NCBI GenBank assembly: GCA_903934795.1
Contig: CAIZPE010000233.1
Location: 1 to 32,945 of the forward strand
DNA length: 32,945 nt
DNA from: an uncultured bacterium
Lineage (GTDB): Bacteria; Pseudomonadota; Gammaproteobacteria; Burkholderiales; Burkholderiaceae_E
Reading direction: 5' to 3'
Part shown: positions 15,375 to 24,560 of the stretch, in pieces
How the letters are laid out: the number at the start of each line of letters is the position of its first letter
How positions within the stretch are numbered: position 1 is the first letter of the stretch
Notes under the pieces: generated by a model
What the model saw: only the letters and a program-made list of their open reading frames with translations
Told to the model about the DNA's origin: nothing
The model's database searches: none
Made by a program: the position numbers and the translations under genes

Positions 15375-16490
15375 TCAGGCACCGGCCCGCGCGCCGCCGG
15401 CAGGCGCGCGCCGCAGCCGGGGCAGGCGCCAGGCCGAGAGTGCGGTGCGGCGCCAGAGCAGGAAAGCCGCCAGCGCCAGCACCACCGCATGCACCAGCCA
15501 GACCGCCACCGCGAAGCGCGCCTTGCCCTGGGCCACCCAGACCTGCGACAGCGAGATCAGGTTGCTGTAGAGCAGGTAGGCCAGCAGGGCCACCACCAGA
15601 TTGACCGACCGCCCCACCCGCGGATTGAACGAGGACAGCGGGATGGCCATCAGCGCCAGCAGGGCCGCCGAGCAGGGCAGGCCGATGCGCCAGACCAGTT
15701 CGCCCAGGTGCGAGGCGGTGGGGTCGGCAAGCAGCGCGAGCGTGGTCTTGGCCTTGGCCGCGGTGTGCGGTGCCGGCGCCGGTGCAGGGTCGATGCGCAG
15801 GCCGTAGCGCTCGAATTCCATCACCCGGAAAGTGGGGTCGCCGCTGGCGCCATCGTAGCGACGGCCCTTGTCGAGCACCAGGAAGCGCTGGCCGTCGGGC
15901 TGGGTGGTCACCTCGCCGCCAGCCGAGACCACCACCGTGAGCCGCTCACCGCTGCGCTGGGTGACGAAGACATTGCGCACCACCCGCTCGTCCTCGGAGA
16001 GCGCCTCCACGAAGAAGACCCGCGAGCCCGAGGCCGATTCGCGGAACTGCCCGGCCGAGACCCGCGAAACGTCCTGGCGCTGGTCGAATCGCTGCTGGTA
16101 CTCGTCCATCTGCCGGTTCGCCCAGGGCGCCAGCGAGAACGAGAGCAGGCCCACCACCACCACGAATGGCGCGGCGAACGCGAGCACCGGCGCGATGAAG
16201 TGGCGCAGGCTGCGGCCGCTGGCAAACCAGATCACCATCTCGTTGTCGCGGTAGGCGCGGGTCAGCGCCATGAGCACCGCGATGTACACGGTGAGCACCA
16301 GCAGCACCGGCAGGAAGTTGATCGCCGCGAACACCAGCAGCGGCAGGATCCCGGCCGAGTCCACACGACCACCCGCCGCCCGACCCAGGGTGCGGATCAG
16401 GGTGGTGGTGAGCATGATGGTGAACAGCGTGGCGAAGACCACGCCGGCCAGGTTGGTCAGGTCCCGGCGCAGGGATTTCTTGAAGAGCAT
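15375..16490 (-). CDS. lptF: LPS export ABC transporter permease LptF
   Basis: Encodes 371 residues, the partner of LptG in the LptB2FG complex. MLFKKSLRRDLTNLAGVVF at the start, then TM segments near 18-38, 50-75 and 100-125, with the coupling motif NEMVIWFASGRSLRHFI, a periplasmic jellyroll domain, and a C-terminal bundle with LSSFNPRVGRSVNLVVALLAYLLY, here cited as LSSFNPRVGRSVNL. The C-terminal tail after the last TM is rich in Arg, Ala and Gly and not part of the family core. It is the first gene of the pair and diverges from pepA across 60 bp, an arrangement also found in E. coli. There is no clear ribosome site before 16490. Confidence 0.96.
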   Translation of the reverse strand: MLFKKSLRRDLTNLAGVVFATLFTIMLTTTLIRTLGRAAGGRVDSAGILPLLVFAAINFLPVLLVLTVYIAVLMALTRAYRDNEMVIWFASGRSLRHFIAPVLAFAAPFVVVVGLLSFSLAPWANRQMDEYQQRFDQRQDVSRVSAGQFRESASGSRVFFVEALSEDERVVRNVFVTQRSGERLTVVVSAGGEVTTQPDGQRFLVLDKGRRYDGASGDPTFRVMEFERYGLRIDPAPAPAPHTAAKAKTTLALLADPTASHLGELVWRIGLPCSAALLALMAIPLSSFNPRVGRSVNLVVALLAYLLYSNLISLSQVWVAQGKARFAVAVWLVHAVVLALAAFLLWRRTALSAWRLPRLRRAPAGGARAGA

Positions 16491-16508
16491 CGCGAAGCGC
16501 CGGGTGCA

Positions 16509-16525
16509 GGCCGATATAATCGGCC
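16509..16525. promoter_or_regulatory. Palindromic divergent promoter between lptF and pepA
   Basis: GGCCGAT-ATA-ATCGGCC is a perfect 7-3-7 inverted repeat. Inside it, plus-strand TATAAT (16515-16520) is a perfect -10 box for pepA, and the minus strand reads TTATAT at the same place for lptF. I see no convincing -35 on either side. Predicted starts fall about 24 bases before pepA and 17 before lptF. Confidence 0.65.
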
Positions 16526-16550
16526 GTTATTCCGAGGGACAGGTGCTGCC

Positions 16551-18038
16551 ATGCAATTCAGTATAAAGAGTTCGGCCGTCGAGGCCCTGCGCACGGCCTG
16601 CGTGCTGGTGCCGGTGAGTCATGGCAGCAACCTCAGCGCCGGCGGCAAGGCGCTCGATGAAGCCATGGGCGGTGCACTGAGCGCTGCGCTCGCCCGTGGC
16701 GACCTGCAGCACAAGGCCGGCGCCACCCTGCTGGTGTACGGCGACGCCCGCAAGGCGGCGCGCGCGGTGCTGGTGGCCACCGGCGATGAGGCCGAGTGCA
16801 GCGAGCGCGCCTTCACCGAGGCCGTGCGCGCGGGCCTGCGCCAGACCGGCGCCCTGGCCTGCGACGACGCCGTCTCGCTGCTGCATGAGGCCGGTGTCAA
16901 GGGCAAGGATCTCGCCTGGAAGCTGCGCCAGCAGGTCGCGGTCGGTCGCGACCTCGCCTACCGCTTCGATCGCCTGAAATCGCGCAAGGAGACCCAGCCG
17001 GTGCGCCCCGGCCGGGTGCACCTGCTGGTGGCCCGCGCCGACAGCTCGCCCGCCCAGACGGCGGTGGCGCGCGCGGTGGCCCTGGCCAATGGCACCGACC
17101 TGGCCCGAGACCTCGGCAACCTGCCCGGCAACATCTGCACGCCAGCCTACCTGGCCGACGCCGCGCGCAAGCTCGGCACCGAGTTCAAGCTCAAGGTGCA
17201 GGTGCTCGAGCGCAAGCAGATGGAGGCGCTCAAGATGGGCTCGCTGCTGTCGGTGGCCCGCGGCTCCGAAGAGCCGCCCAAGCTCGTCGTGCTGCAGTAC
17301 AACGGCGGCCCGGCCCGCCAGGCCCCGGTGGCCCTGATCGGCAAGGGCATCACCTTCGACACCGGCGGCATCTCGCTCAAGCCCGCCGCCGAGATGGACG
17401 AGATGAAGTTCGACATGTGCGGCGCGGCCTCGGTGCTGGGCACGCTGCGCGCGGTGGCCGAGATGAAGCTGCCCATCAATGTCGTCGGCCTCATCGCGGC
17501 CAGCGAGAACATGCCCTCGGGCAAGGCCACCAAGCCGGGCGATGTGGTCACGAGCATGTCGGGCCAGACCATCGAGATCCTGAACACCGACGCCGAGGGA
17601 CGGCTGGTGCTGGCCGACGCCCTCACCTACGCCGAGCGATTCAAGCCGCAGGCCGTGGTCGACATCGCCACCCTCACCGGCGCCTGCGTGATCGCCCTGG
17701 GCAATCACCGCAGCGGTCTGTTCAGCCCCTCCGACAGCCTGGCCGACGCGCTGCTGACGGCCGGCCGCGAATCCGGCGACCCCTGCTGGCGCATGCCGCT
17801 CGACGAGGAATACGGCGAGGCCCTGAAGAGCAACTTCGCCGACATGGCCAATGTCGGCGGGCGCGCCGGCGGCTCGATCACCGCCGCCTGCTTCCTCGCG
17901 CGCTTCGCGCGGCAGTTCGACTGGGCGCACCTCGACATCGCCGGCACCGCCTGGCGCTCCGGCGCCCAGAAGGGCTCCAGCGGCCGGCCGGTGCCCCTGC
18001 TCACGCAGTTCCTGATCGATCGGGCCACGCCGGCCTGA
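16551..18038 (+). CDS. pepA: Leucyl aminopeptidase (M17 family)
   Basis: Encodes 495 residues. This two-metal, hexameric cytosolic enzyme removes N-terminal residues from peptides; in E. coli it also binds DNA at carAB and in Xer recombination. The signature NTDAEGRL is at 345-352, with Asp347 and Glu349 as metal ligands. GKGITFDTGGISLKP supplies Lys265 and Asp270, and the substrate-binding region around MKFDMCGAASV is intact. The N-terminal domain (MQFSIKSS to about 160) is the variable one, tied to hexamer and DNA roles. The frame is open for 1.3 kb upstream, antisense to lptF, but the start at 16551 has GAGGGACAGG upstream and matches the family N-terminus. It leads a plus-strand series into holC. 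Confidence 0.97.
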   Translation: MQFSIKSSAVEALRTACVLVPVSHGSNLSAGGKALDEAMGGALSAALARGDLQHKAGATLLVYGDARKAARAVLVATGDEAECSERAFTEAVRAGLRQTGALACDDAVSLLHEAGVKGKDLAWKLRQQVAVGRDLAYRFDRLKSRKETQPVRPGRVHLLVARADSSPAQTAVARAVALANGTDLARDLGNLPGNICTPAYLADAARKLGTEFKLKVQVLERKQMEALKMGSLLSVARGSEEPPKLVVLQYNGGPARQAPVALIGKGITFDTGGISLKPAAEMDEMKFDMCGAASVLGTLRAVAEMKLPINVVGLIAASENMPSGKATKPGDVVTSMSGQTIEILNTDAEGRLVLADALTYAERFKPQAVVDIATLTGACVIALGNHRSGLFSPSDSLADALLTAGRESGDPCWRMPLDEEYGEALKSNFADMANVGGRAGGSITAACFLARFARQFDWAHLDIAGTAWRSGAQKGSSGRPVPLLTQFLIDRATPA

Positions 18039-18051
18039 GGCCCGCGCCGGG

Positions 18052-18483
18052 ATGACCCGCGTCGACTTCCACTTCAACGCCCCCGACAAGCTGCATTACG
18101 GCTGCCGGCTGCTGCGCAAGATCCACCGGGCCGGCCAGCGCGCGGTGGTCTATGCGCCCCCGGTGGAGATCGCCGCCCTCGACACCGGGCTGTGGACGCT
18201 CTCGCCGCTGGACTTCATCCCGCATGTGGCGGCCACCGATCCGCTCGCGGCGGTCACGCCCATCCTGCTGTGCAGCGAGCCGGTCGACACCCCGCATCAC
18301 GAGGTGCTGGTCAACCTCGCGCCGCAGACCCCCTCGTTCTTCAGCCGCTTCGAGCGCGTGATCGAGGTGGTCTCGCAGCGCGACGAGGACCGGGCCGCGG
18401 CCCGCGAGCGCTGGCGCTTCTACAAGGAGCGGGGCTATCCGCTGGCCAGCTTCGACCTGGCCGGCGCCGAAGGCACGGCATGA
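18052..18483 (+). CDS. holC: DNA polymerase III chi subunit
   Basis: Encodes 143 residues, the normal length for chi. Chi belongs to the clamp-loader assembly, binds psi and contacts single-strand-binding protein, linking the replicase to SSB-coated DNA. Visible family features are the opening VDFHFNAPDKLHYGCRLLRK, cited as VDFHFNAPDKLHY and CRLLRKIH, followed by LWTLSPLDFIPH, PILLCSEP and the late RWRFYKERGYPL. It follows pepA by 13 bp and its stop overlaps the start of the next gene as ATGA, so the order pepA-holC-valS known from many proteobacteria is kept with one inserted gene. Confidence 0.95.
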   Translation: MTRVDFHFNAPDKLHYGCRLLRKIHRAGQRAVVYAPPVEIAALDTGLWTLSPLDFIPHVAATDPLAAVTPILLCSEPVDTPHHEVLVNLAPQTPSFFSRFERVIEVVSQRDEDRAAARERWRFYKERGYPLASFDLAGAEGTA

Positions 18484-19004
18484 GCGGCCGCGCCGATGCG
18501 GCCGGGTCCGATGATCCGTTCCAGAACGACGACAGCATCCCGCTGCTGACCGAGGTGGTGCCGCTGCGGCGGCCGGGCGAGCCGGATCCGAGACACGCGC
18601 TCGGCGAGTCGGGCCCGGCTCGCCAATCCGACGTTGCGGCGCCTGACGCCGCGCCTTCCACGGGGCCCTTCACTGCGGCAGCCGCCAGCGCCACCCCAGC
18701 CGCCGTCGCCCCGGCCAACGCCGCAACCATTGCCGGCCTGAGCCAGGCCGACTGGGACGCGCTCGCCGAGCGCATCGAGCGCGGGGTCACCGCTCGCATG
18801 CTGGCGCAGGCCGGCCCCATGCTCGAGAACTCGCTGCAGACGCTGGTAGCGCCCCTGATCGAACAGGCCGCGGTGCAGATCGCCCACGACCTGCATGATG
18901 TCTTCTCGCACCTGGTGCAGGACCTGGTCGCGCGCGCCGTGGCCGAAGAGCTCGCGCTGTTGCAGGCCCGCGAAGACGAGCCTGCCCCTCCCGAATCCCA
19001 CTGA
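18480..19004 (+). CDS. DUF2486-like hypothetical protein between holC and valS
   Basis: Encodes 174 residues from an ATG overlapping the holC stop (ATGA). The N-terminus has the motif [11 protein letters not shown] (about residues 17-27), which I recall as the mark of DUF2486, a family of unknown function in Burkholderiales found at this place. A disordered Ala/Pro-rich linker (about 35-85) leads to a C-terminal half predicted as long amphipathic helices, with [19 protein letters not shown] and [19 protein letters not shown]. No TM segment, signal peptide or catalytic motif is visible. The short acidic N-terminal motif plus helical tail suggests a peptide-docking adaptor. Being locked between holC and valS by overlap and a 14-bp gap, it is certainly co-transcribed with them. 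Confidence 0.82.
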   Translation: MSGRADAAGSDDPFQNDDSIPLLTEVVPLRRPGEPDPRHALGESGPARQSDVAAPDAAPSTGPFTAAAASATPAAVAPANAATIAGLSQADWDALAERIERGVTARMLAQAGPMLENSLQTLVAPLIEQAAVQIAHDLHDVFSHLVQDLVARAVAEELALLQAREDEPAPPESH

Positions 19005-19018
19005 ACCGACGCACCGCC

Positions 19019-21988
19019 ATGAATGCACCCGCCGACCAGGGCTCGCTCGCCCGCAGCTTCGAGCCCGGCGACATCGAAGATCGCTGGTACCGCGCCTGGG
19101 AAGCCCGCGGCCTGTTCGCTGCCGGCCGGCAACCCGGCGCGCCGGCCTTCAGCATCCAGCTGCCCCCGCCCAATGTCACCGGCACCCTGCATATGGGGCA
19201 TGCCTTCAACCAGACGCTGATGGACGCGCTCACCCGCCACCATCGCATGCGCGGCGACAACACCCTGTGGCTGCCCGGCACCGACCATGCCGGCATCGCC
19301 ACCCAGATCGTGGTCGAGCGTCAGCTCGAGGCTGCCGGCGGCAGCCGCCATGCCCTCGGGCGCGAGGCCTTCATCGAGCGGGTCTGGGCCTGGAAGCAGG
19401 AGTCGGGTTCGACCATCACCCGTCAGATGCGGCGCATGGGCGCCTCCACCGACTGGTCGCTCGAATACTTCACCATGGACCCCACGCTCTCCGAGGTGGT
19501 CCGCGAGGTGTTCGTCGGCCTGTACCGGCAGGGCCTCATCTACCGCGGCAAGCGCCTGGTCAACTGGGATCCGAAGCTGCTCACCGCGGTGTCCGACCTC
19601 GAGGTGGTGAGCGAAGAGGAACAAGGCCACCTCTGGGAGATCCGCTACCCGCTTGCCGACGGCAGCGGTCACCTCACCGTGGCCACCACCCGGCCCGAGA
19701 CGCTGCTGGGCGACACCGCGGTGATGGTCCACCCCGAAGACGAACGCTATCGGCACCTGGTGGGCAGCCGCGTGCGCCTGCCGCTCACCGGCGCGGGCGA
19801 TGACCTCGCCGCCGGCTGGCGCGAGATTCCGGTGATTGCCGACGCCCATGTCGATCGCGAGTTCGGCACCGGCGTGGTCAAGGTGACCCCGGCCCATGAC
19901 TTCAACGACTACGCGGTGGGGCAGCGCCACGGACTGCCGATGATCAGCGTGTTCACGCTCGATGCGCGGCTCAATGACGCCGCGCCGCCGCGCTACCGCG
20001 GCCTCGACCGCGACGAGGCACGCCGACGCATCGTGGCCGATCTCGACAGCCTCGGGCTGCTTGGGGCCACCCGCCCCCATACGCTGATGATGCGCCGCGG
20101 CGATCGCACCGGCGCGATCATCGAGCCGATGCTCACCGACCAGTGGTTCGTGGCCATGAGCAAGCCCGCCCCCGAGGGCACGCCGCTGAACGGTCGCAGC
20201 ATCGCGCAGCGCTCGCTCGAGGTGGTGGCCGACGGCTCGGTGAGCTTCGTGCCGGCCAACTGGCGCGCCACCTACGACCACTGGCTCGAGAACATCCAGG
20301 ACTGGTGCATCTCGCGCCAGCTCTGGTGGGGCCATCAGATACCGGCCTGGTACAAGGCCGATGCGCAGGGCGCGCCGATGCACGATGGCACGGTGTTCGT
20401 GGCCCGCTCCGAGGCCGAGGCCCACGCGCAGGCGCAGGCTGCCGGCTGGCAGGGCCCGCTGGTGCGCGACCCCGATGTGCTCGACACCTGGTTCTCGTCG
20501 GCGCTGGTGCCCTTCTCCACCCTGGTCGATCCGGCCGAACCCTTCCGCGAGGGCGCGCCGAACCTGCGGCCCGAGATGGCGCAGTACCTGCCCTCGTCGG
20601 TGCTGGTCACCGGCTTCGACATCATCTTCTTCTGGGTGGCGCGCATGGTCATGATGACCGTGGCCTTCACCGATCGGGTGCCGTTCCGCGAGGTCTATGT
20701 GCACGCGCTGGTGCGCGACGCCGAAGGCCAGAAGATGTCCAAGAGCAAGGGCAACACGCTCGACCCGATCGATCTGATCGATGGCATCGATCTGGACACC
20801 CTGCTGGCCAAGCGCACCACCGGGCTGATGAACCCGAAGCAGGCCGAGAGCATCGCCAGGCGCACCCGCCGCGAGTACCCCAACGGCATCCCGGCCTTCG
20901 GTGCCGATGCGCTGCGCTTCACCTTCGCCGCGCTGGCCACGCCCGGGCGCAACATCAACTTCGACCTGAACCGCTGCGAGGGCTACCGCAACTTCTGCAA
21001 CAAGCTGTGGAATGCCACCCGCTTCGTGCTCATGCACTGCGAAGGCCAGGACAACGGATTCGCACCGCACACCGCCGAGCAGTGCGTGCCCGGCGGCTAT
21101 CTGCACTTCAGCCTGCTCGATCGCTGGCTGACCAGCACGCTGCAGCAGGTCGAGATCGACATCGGCCGCCACTTTGCCGAGTACCGCTTCGACCTCGCCG
21201 CGCGCGCGCTCTACGAGTTCGTCTGGAACGAGTACTGCGACTGGTATCTCGAGCTCGCCAAGGTGCAGCTCGCCGGCGAAGACCCGGCCTCGCAGCGCGC
21301 CACCCGGCGCACCCTGCTGCGCACCCTCGAGGCCGTGCTGCGCCTGGCCCATCCGCTCATGCCCTTCATCACCGAGGCGCTCTGGCAGAAGGTCGCGCCG
21401 CTCGCCATGCGTTACGGCGAAGGCGGCCGGCAGACGCTGGACGGTGCCGATCTGAGTGCCGCCATGGCCGAGGAGCGCTTCAGCATCGTCACCCAGCCCT
21501 GGCCCGAGGGCGATGCCAGTCGCATCGACCCGGCCTCGCTCGCCTGGGTGGCCAACCTGAAATCGCTGATCGATGCCTGCCGGGCCCTGCGCGGCGAAAT
21601 GGGCATCGCGCCCTCGCAGAAGCTGCCGCTGGTGGCGGCCGGCGACGCGGCCCTGCTGAGCTCCTGTGCGCCCTATCTGCGCTCGCTGGCGCGCCTGGAG
21701 GCGGTGCGGGTGGTCGAGCAGTTGCCCGACTCGCCGGCGCCGGTGCAGATCGTGGGCGAGAACCGGCTGATGCTCGAGGTGGCGATCGACCTGGCGGCCG
21801 AGCGCGAGCGCCTGGGCAAGGAAGTGGCGCGGGTGCAGGCCGAGGCGGCGCGGGCAAACGCCAAGCTCGGAAATGCGAGCTTCGTGGAGCGCGCCCCGGC
21901 CGCGGTGGTGGCGCAGGAGCGCGAGCGTCTGGCAGGATTCGAAGCGCTGCTGCAACGGCTGAACGAACAGCTCGCGCGGTTGGGCTGA
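19019..21988 (+). CDS. valS: Valyl-tRNA synthetase
   Basis: Encodes 989 residues, a class Ia synthetase charging tRNA-Val in the cytosol. [15 protein letters not shown] contains the HIGH-type motif HMGH (58-61), and KMSKSKGN begins at residue 572. The CP1 editing domain lies between them, with [11 protein letters not shown] and [21 protein letters not shown], the latter cited by its core [12 protein letters not shown], which remove mischarged Thr. The anticodon-binding domain follows (about 690-850) and a C-terminal coiled-coil arm closes the protein ([19 protein letters not shown]). Length and motifs are complete. It is the last gene of the pepA-holC-DUF2486 series; the next gene is 132 bp away and seems to have its own leader. 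Confidence 0.98.
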   Translation: MNAPADQGSLARSFEPGDIEDRWYRAWEARGLFAAGRQPGAPAFSIQLPPPNVTGTLHMGHAFNQTLMDALTRHHRMRGDNTLWLPGTDHAGIATQIVVERQLEAAGGSRHALGREAFIERVWAWKQESGSTITRQMRRMGASTDWSLEYFTMDPTLSEVVREVFVGLYRQGLIYRGKRLVNWDPKLLTAVSDLEVVSEEEQGHLWEIRYPLADGSGHLTVATTRPETLLGDTAVMVHPEDERYRHLVGSRVRLPLTGAGDDLAAGWREIPVIADAHVDREFGTGVVKVTPAHDFNDYAVGQRHGLPMISVFTLDARLNDAAPPRYRGLDRDEARRRIVADLDSLGLLGATRPHTLMMRRGDRTGAIIEPMLTDQWFVAMSKPAPEGTPLNGRSIAQRSLEVVADGSVSFVPANWRATYDHWLENIQDWCISRQLWWGHQIPAWYKADAQGAPMHDGTVFVARSEAEAHAQAQAAGWQGPLVRDPDVLDTWFSSALVPFSTLVDPAEPFREGAPNLRPEMAQYLPSSVLVTGFDIIFFWVARMVMMTVAFTDRVPFREVYVHALVRDAEGQKMSKSKGNTLDPIDLIDGIDLDTLLAKRTTGLMNPKQAESIARRTRREYPNGIPAFGADALRFTFAALATPGRNINFDLNRCEGYRNFCNKLWNATRFVLMHCEGQDNGFAPHTAEQCVPGGYLHFSLLDRWLTSTLQQVEIDIGRHFAEYRFDLAARALYEFVWNEYCDWYLELAKVQLAGEDPASQRATRRTLLRTLEAVLRLAHPLMPFITEALWQKVAPLAMRYGEGGRQTLDGADLSAAMAEERFSIVTQPWPEGDASRIDPASLAWVANLKSLIDACRALRGEMGIAPSQKLPLVAAGDAALLSSCAPYLRSLARLEAVRVVEQLPDSPAPVQIVGENRLMLEVAIDLAAERERLGKEVARVQAEAARANAKLGNASFVERAPAAVVAQERERLAGFEALLQRLNEQLARLG

Positions 21989-22055
21989 GGCGCCTCCCGG
22001 GCGGCCTGCCGACCATCGCTGCTGGCCGCCGGCTCGCCCTGGCCACGCGGCACGG

Positions 22056-22094
22056 GTAGGATTCCTCCTACGAGGACCTTCCGGTTCAGGAAGG
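22056..22094 (+). repeat. Two perfect tandem hairpins in the leader of the lipase gene
   Basis: GTAGGA-TTCC-TCCTAC (22056-22071) and CCTTCC-GGTTCA-GGAAGG (22077-22094) are each perfect 6-bp stems, five bases apart, ending 26 bases before the ATG. Neither has a T-run. They may be a structured 5' UTR, or a 3' structure for valS. Confidence 0.5.
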
Positions 22095-22120
22095 CCCCGA
22101 TCCCCGAGGAGGAGACCATC

Positions 22121-23404
22121 ATGCAAACCCCCTGGCGAGCCATACGGCTCGCATCCCTGGCGGCCGTGGCCGTCGTCCTGGCGGCCTGCGGGTCGGACAA
22201 GGACACCGATCGCGGCACGCTGGCAAGCAGCACCCAGACCGCCGCCGTGCCCAAGGCCACCATCGACGCCACCGTGGCCGCCGTGCCGGGCCTGGTCAAC
22301 CTGATCGGCGGCGCCGCCAAGTGCGATGTCTCGTTCAATCGGATCGTTTACGGCACCCGCGATCCGGCCAACCAGCAGGTCTCGGCGAGCGGCGGGGTGC
22401 TGATTCCCTCGGGCACCGGCTGCACCGGCCCCTACCCCATCGTGGTCTACCACCACGGCACCACCGTCATCAAGGCCGACACCATGTCGAGCCCCACCAA
22501 CGGTGAGGCGCAGCTCATGATGCTGATGTTCGCCGCCCAGGGCTATGTGGTGGTGATGCCCGACTACCTCGGCTACTCGGGCTCCACGCTGAGCTACACG
22601 CCCTACCTGAACGCCGACAACACCGCGGTGGTGAGCATCGACGCCCTGCGCGCGGGTCGCCGGCTCCTCGCCGACAAGGGCCTGGCCCACAACGGCAAGC
22701 TGTTCCTGAGCGGTTACTCGCAGGGCGGTCATGCCGCGATGGCCACGCAGCGCGCGCTCGAGCGCGACCATCCGTTCGAGCTGCCGGTGACCGCCTCGTC
22801 GCCGCTCGCCGGCCCGTACGCGCTCGCCAAGACCGTGCTCGACGGATTCGATGCCCCCGTGGCCGGCTCGACCATCTTCACACCGATGGCGCTGATCGGT
22901 TTCCAGAAGGCCTATGGCGATGTCTACACCGCCGCCTCGGATGTCTTCCAGGCGCCCTGGGTCAATGGCATCGAGACCCTGCTGCCGGGCACGCTCAGCT
23001 TCGAGCAGCTGATCCTGCAGGGCAAGCTGCCACCCACGCTCACAGGCGCGGGCGGCCTGCTCACCGACAGCTTCGTCACCCGCTACAAGGCCGATGCCAA
23101 CTTCGGGGCACGCAAGCGCGTGGCGCAGAACGACCTGCTGAACTTCAAGCCGCAGGCGCCCACCCAGCTCTGCCAGGGCTCGCGTGACCCCACCGTGCCG
23201 GTGGCGAACATGACCTCGGCGGTGAGCTACTTCGCCAGCCAGGGCGTGACCGTGACCGCGGTGGATGTCGAGCAGGTGCCCACGCTGAAGCCGGTGATCG
23301 ACATGCAGGTGGCGGCGGCCGGTGGCCTGAGCACCTACCACGGCAGCATCATCCCGCCGTTGTGCGCCTCGGTGGCCAAGGCCTTCTTCGACCCGCGCAA
23401 GTAG
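22121..23404 (+). CDS. Secreted lipoprotein lipase/esterase (alpha/beta hydrolase)
   Basis: Encodes 427 residues, with a strong ribosome site GAGGAGGAG six bases before the ATG. The signal peptide ends in LAAC (Cys23), so it is a lipoprotein. The oxyanion motif HHG is at 111-113, the nucleophile elbow GYSQGG at 198-203 (Ser200), and the likely partners are Asp356 (GSRDPTVPV) and His407 (TYHGS). This layout resembles secretory lipases and broad esterases of the alpha/beta-hydrolase fold; substrate is probably a lipid, wax or polyester, but this is inference. PDYLGYSGS after the HHG motif supports an esterase. It is probably a single-gene unit: two hairpins precede it and a strong hairpin follows before the convergent SDR gene. 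Confidence 0.85.
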   Translation: MQTPWRAIRLASLAAVAVVLAACGSDKDTDRGTLASSTQTAAVPKATIDATVAAVPGLVNLIGGAAKCDVSFNRIVYGTRDPANQQVSASGGVLIPSGTGCTGPYPIVVYHHGTTVIKADTMSSPTNGEAQLMMLMFAAQGYVVVMPDYLGYSGSTLSYTPYLNADNTAVVSIDALRAGRRLLADKGLAHNGKLFLSGYSQGGHAAMATQRALERDHPFELPVTASSPLAGPYALAKTVLDGFDAPVAGSTIFTPMALIGFQKAYGDVYTAASDVFQAPWVNGIETLLPGTLSFEQLILQGKLPPTLTGAGGLLTDSFVTRYKADANFGARKRVAQNDLLNFKPQAPTQLCQGSRDPTVPVANMTSAVSYFASQGVTVTAVDVEQVPTLKPVIDMQVAAAGGLSTYHGSIIPPLCASVAKAFFDPRK

Positions 23405-23415
23405 GCGGTGGCAGA

Positions 23416-23440
23416 CGCCGCGCCTGACCCGGGCGCGGCG
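23416..23440. repeat. Perfect 9-bp hairpin between convergent lipase and SDR genes
   Basis: CGCCGCGCC and GGCGCGGCG form a perfect stem around TGACCCG in the 55-bp gap. No T-run on either strand. Likely a two-way 3'-end structure. Confidence 0.5.
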
Positions 23441-23459
23441 CTCCCGGAAAGACGGGGCC

Positions 23460-24197
23460 TCAGCCCACGCTGGTATAGCCGCCGTCCACCGGCATCACGG
23501 TGCCGGTCATGTAGCGCGCGGCATCCGAGCACAGGAACAGGATCGGATCGGCGATCTCGGCGGTGTCCGCCCAGCGCCCCACCGGCACCCGCGACAGGAT
23601 GGCCGCCGAACGCACCGGGTCTTCACGGGCGCCGCGCGACAGCTGCGTGATCACCCAGCCCGGCGCCACGGCGTTCACCCGGATGCCATCGGCCGCATAG
23701 GCGCAGGCCAGCGACATGGTGAGGTTGCGCACCGCGCCCTTGGAGGCCGAGTAGGCCGGCTGACGCGGGCCGCCGAAGAAGGACATCACCGAGCCGATGA
23801 ACACGATGGCGCCCCGGCTGCGGGCCAGCAGCGGGCGGGCGGCCGCGCTCACCCGCATGCCGCCGGAAACATTCACATCGAGCACCTGGTCGAAGACATC
23901 GGGGTCGTGCTCGGCATCGCGGCGGATGACCCCGGCGCTGTTGATCACGAAGTCGAGCCGATCGAGCCCGCCCACGAGGGCATCGACTGCCGATCGGTCG
24001 GTGACATCGAGCTGACGCAGGGTGATGCCGGCAAAGGCCGGGTCGGCCGCCGCGGCGCCGATCTCGGCCTCGGTGAGGCCGCAGGCGATGACCGTTGCGC
24101 CGGCCTTCGCGAAGGCCGGGCTCACCGCCGCGCCGATCCCCGATACGCCACCGGTGACCAGCGCCGTGCGGCCGCTGAAGTCGAACTGGACCGTCAT
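23460..24197 (-). CDS. Short-chain dehydrogenase/reductase (SDR)
   Basis: Encodes 245 residues, classical SDR length. NAD(P) binding motif TGGVSGIG (15-22), NSAG (86-89), structural Asn109 and the catalytic set Ser136, Tyr149 and Lys153 (YSASK) are all present; PG-x6 region after VNAVAPGWV and the C-terminal GTVMPVDGGY are typical. It should oxidise or reduce a hydroxyl/keto group on a small substrate; which one is not readable. The start at 24197 has AGGAG about eight bases upstream; the ribosome site lies at the stop of the TusA-like gene, so the two are co-translated. A longer N-terminus would overlap that gene and add no family sequence. It is the last gene of the minus-strand series from alaS. 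Confidence 0.92.
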   Translation of the reverse strand: MTVQFDFSGRTALVTGGVSGIGAAVSPAFAKAGATVIACGLTEAEIGAAAADPAFAGITLRQLDVTDRSAVDALVGGLDRLDFVINSAGVIRRDAEHDPDVFDQVLDVNVSGGMRVSAAARPLLARSRGAIVFIGSVMSFFGGPRQPAYSASKGAVRNLTMSLACAYAADGIRVNAVAPGWVITQLSRGAREDPVRSAAILSRVPVGRWADTAEIADPILFLCSDAARYMTGTVMPVDGGYTSVG

Positions 24198-24207
24198 GGC
24201 GCGCTCC

Positions 24208-24456
24208 TCAACGACGGCGAAGGTAGAAGGACCATTCACGGTCGCCCTGCTCGACCGCGACCAGTTCATTGCCGGTCTGGCGCGCGAAGGCGGTGAAGTC
24301 GCGCTGCGAGCCGGGGTCGGTGGAGATCACCCGCAGCACCTGGCCGCTGGTGAGGTCGGTCAGCGCCTTCTTGGCGCGCAGGATGGGCAGCGGGCAGTTC
24401 AGGCCGCGGGCATCGACTTCCTTGTCGGCCGAGGGCGAAGGGGCGGTGGTGCTCAT
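24208..24456 (-). CDS. TusA/YedF-like sulfurtransferase
   Basis: Encodes 82 residues. The family signature DARGLNCPLPILRAKKAL, with the active Cys21 in CPLP (21-24), is clear, followed by the two-layer fold GQVLRVISTDPGSQRDF and a C-terminal strand EWSFYLRRR. TusA-type proteins pass persulfide sulfur from a cysteine desulfurase to tRNA thiolation, molybdenum-cofactor or sulfur-oxidation partners; YedF-type members differ and have unknown function. Which type this is cannot be settled without alignment. It begins 107 bp after the MFS gene, preceded by a TAGACT box at 24561-24566, and its stop lies in the ribosome site of the SDR gene. Confidence 0.9.
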   Translation of the reverse strand: MSTTAPSPSADKEVDARGLNCPLPILRAKKALTDLTSGQVLRVISTDPGSQRDFTAFARQTGNELVAVEQGDREWSFYLRRR

Positions 24457-24560
24457 GACAGGGTTCCAGGAAGGACGGGTGCCGGTGGCGCATACACGAC
24501 GAGACACGCAAGGCCTCGGGGCCGAAGGCCGGTCGTGCGCTACCGGGCGGGAAACCCGAC

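Noticed and set aside
15222-16550. Upstream extension of the pepA frame
   Set aside because: It is antisense to lptF and lptG; the true start at 16551 has a ribosome site and matches the family.
18341-23341. A 1666-codon open frame on the minus strand opposite holC, valS and the lipase
   Set aside because: It mirrors the codon pattern of the real genes in GC-rich DNA, is full of Arg, His and Gly, and has no fold or motif. valS is certain on the other strand.
24516-24556. Short GGCC and CGGG hairpins in the MFS-TusA gap
   Set aside because: Stems are only four bases long and expected by chance at this GC content.
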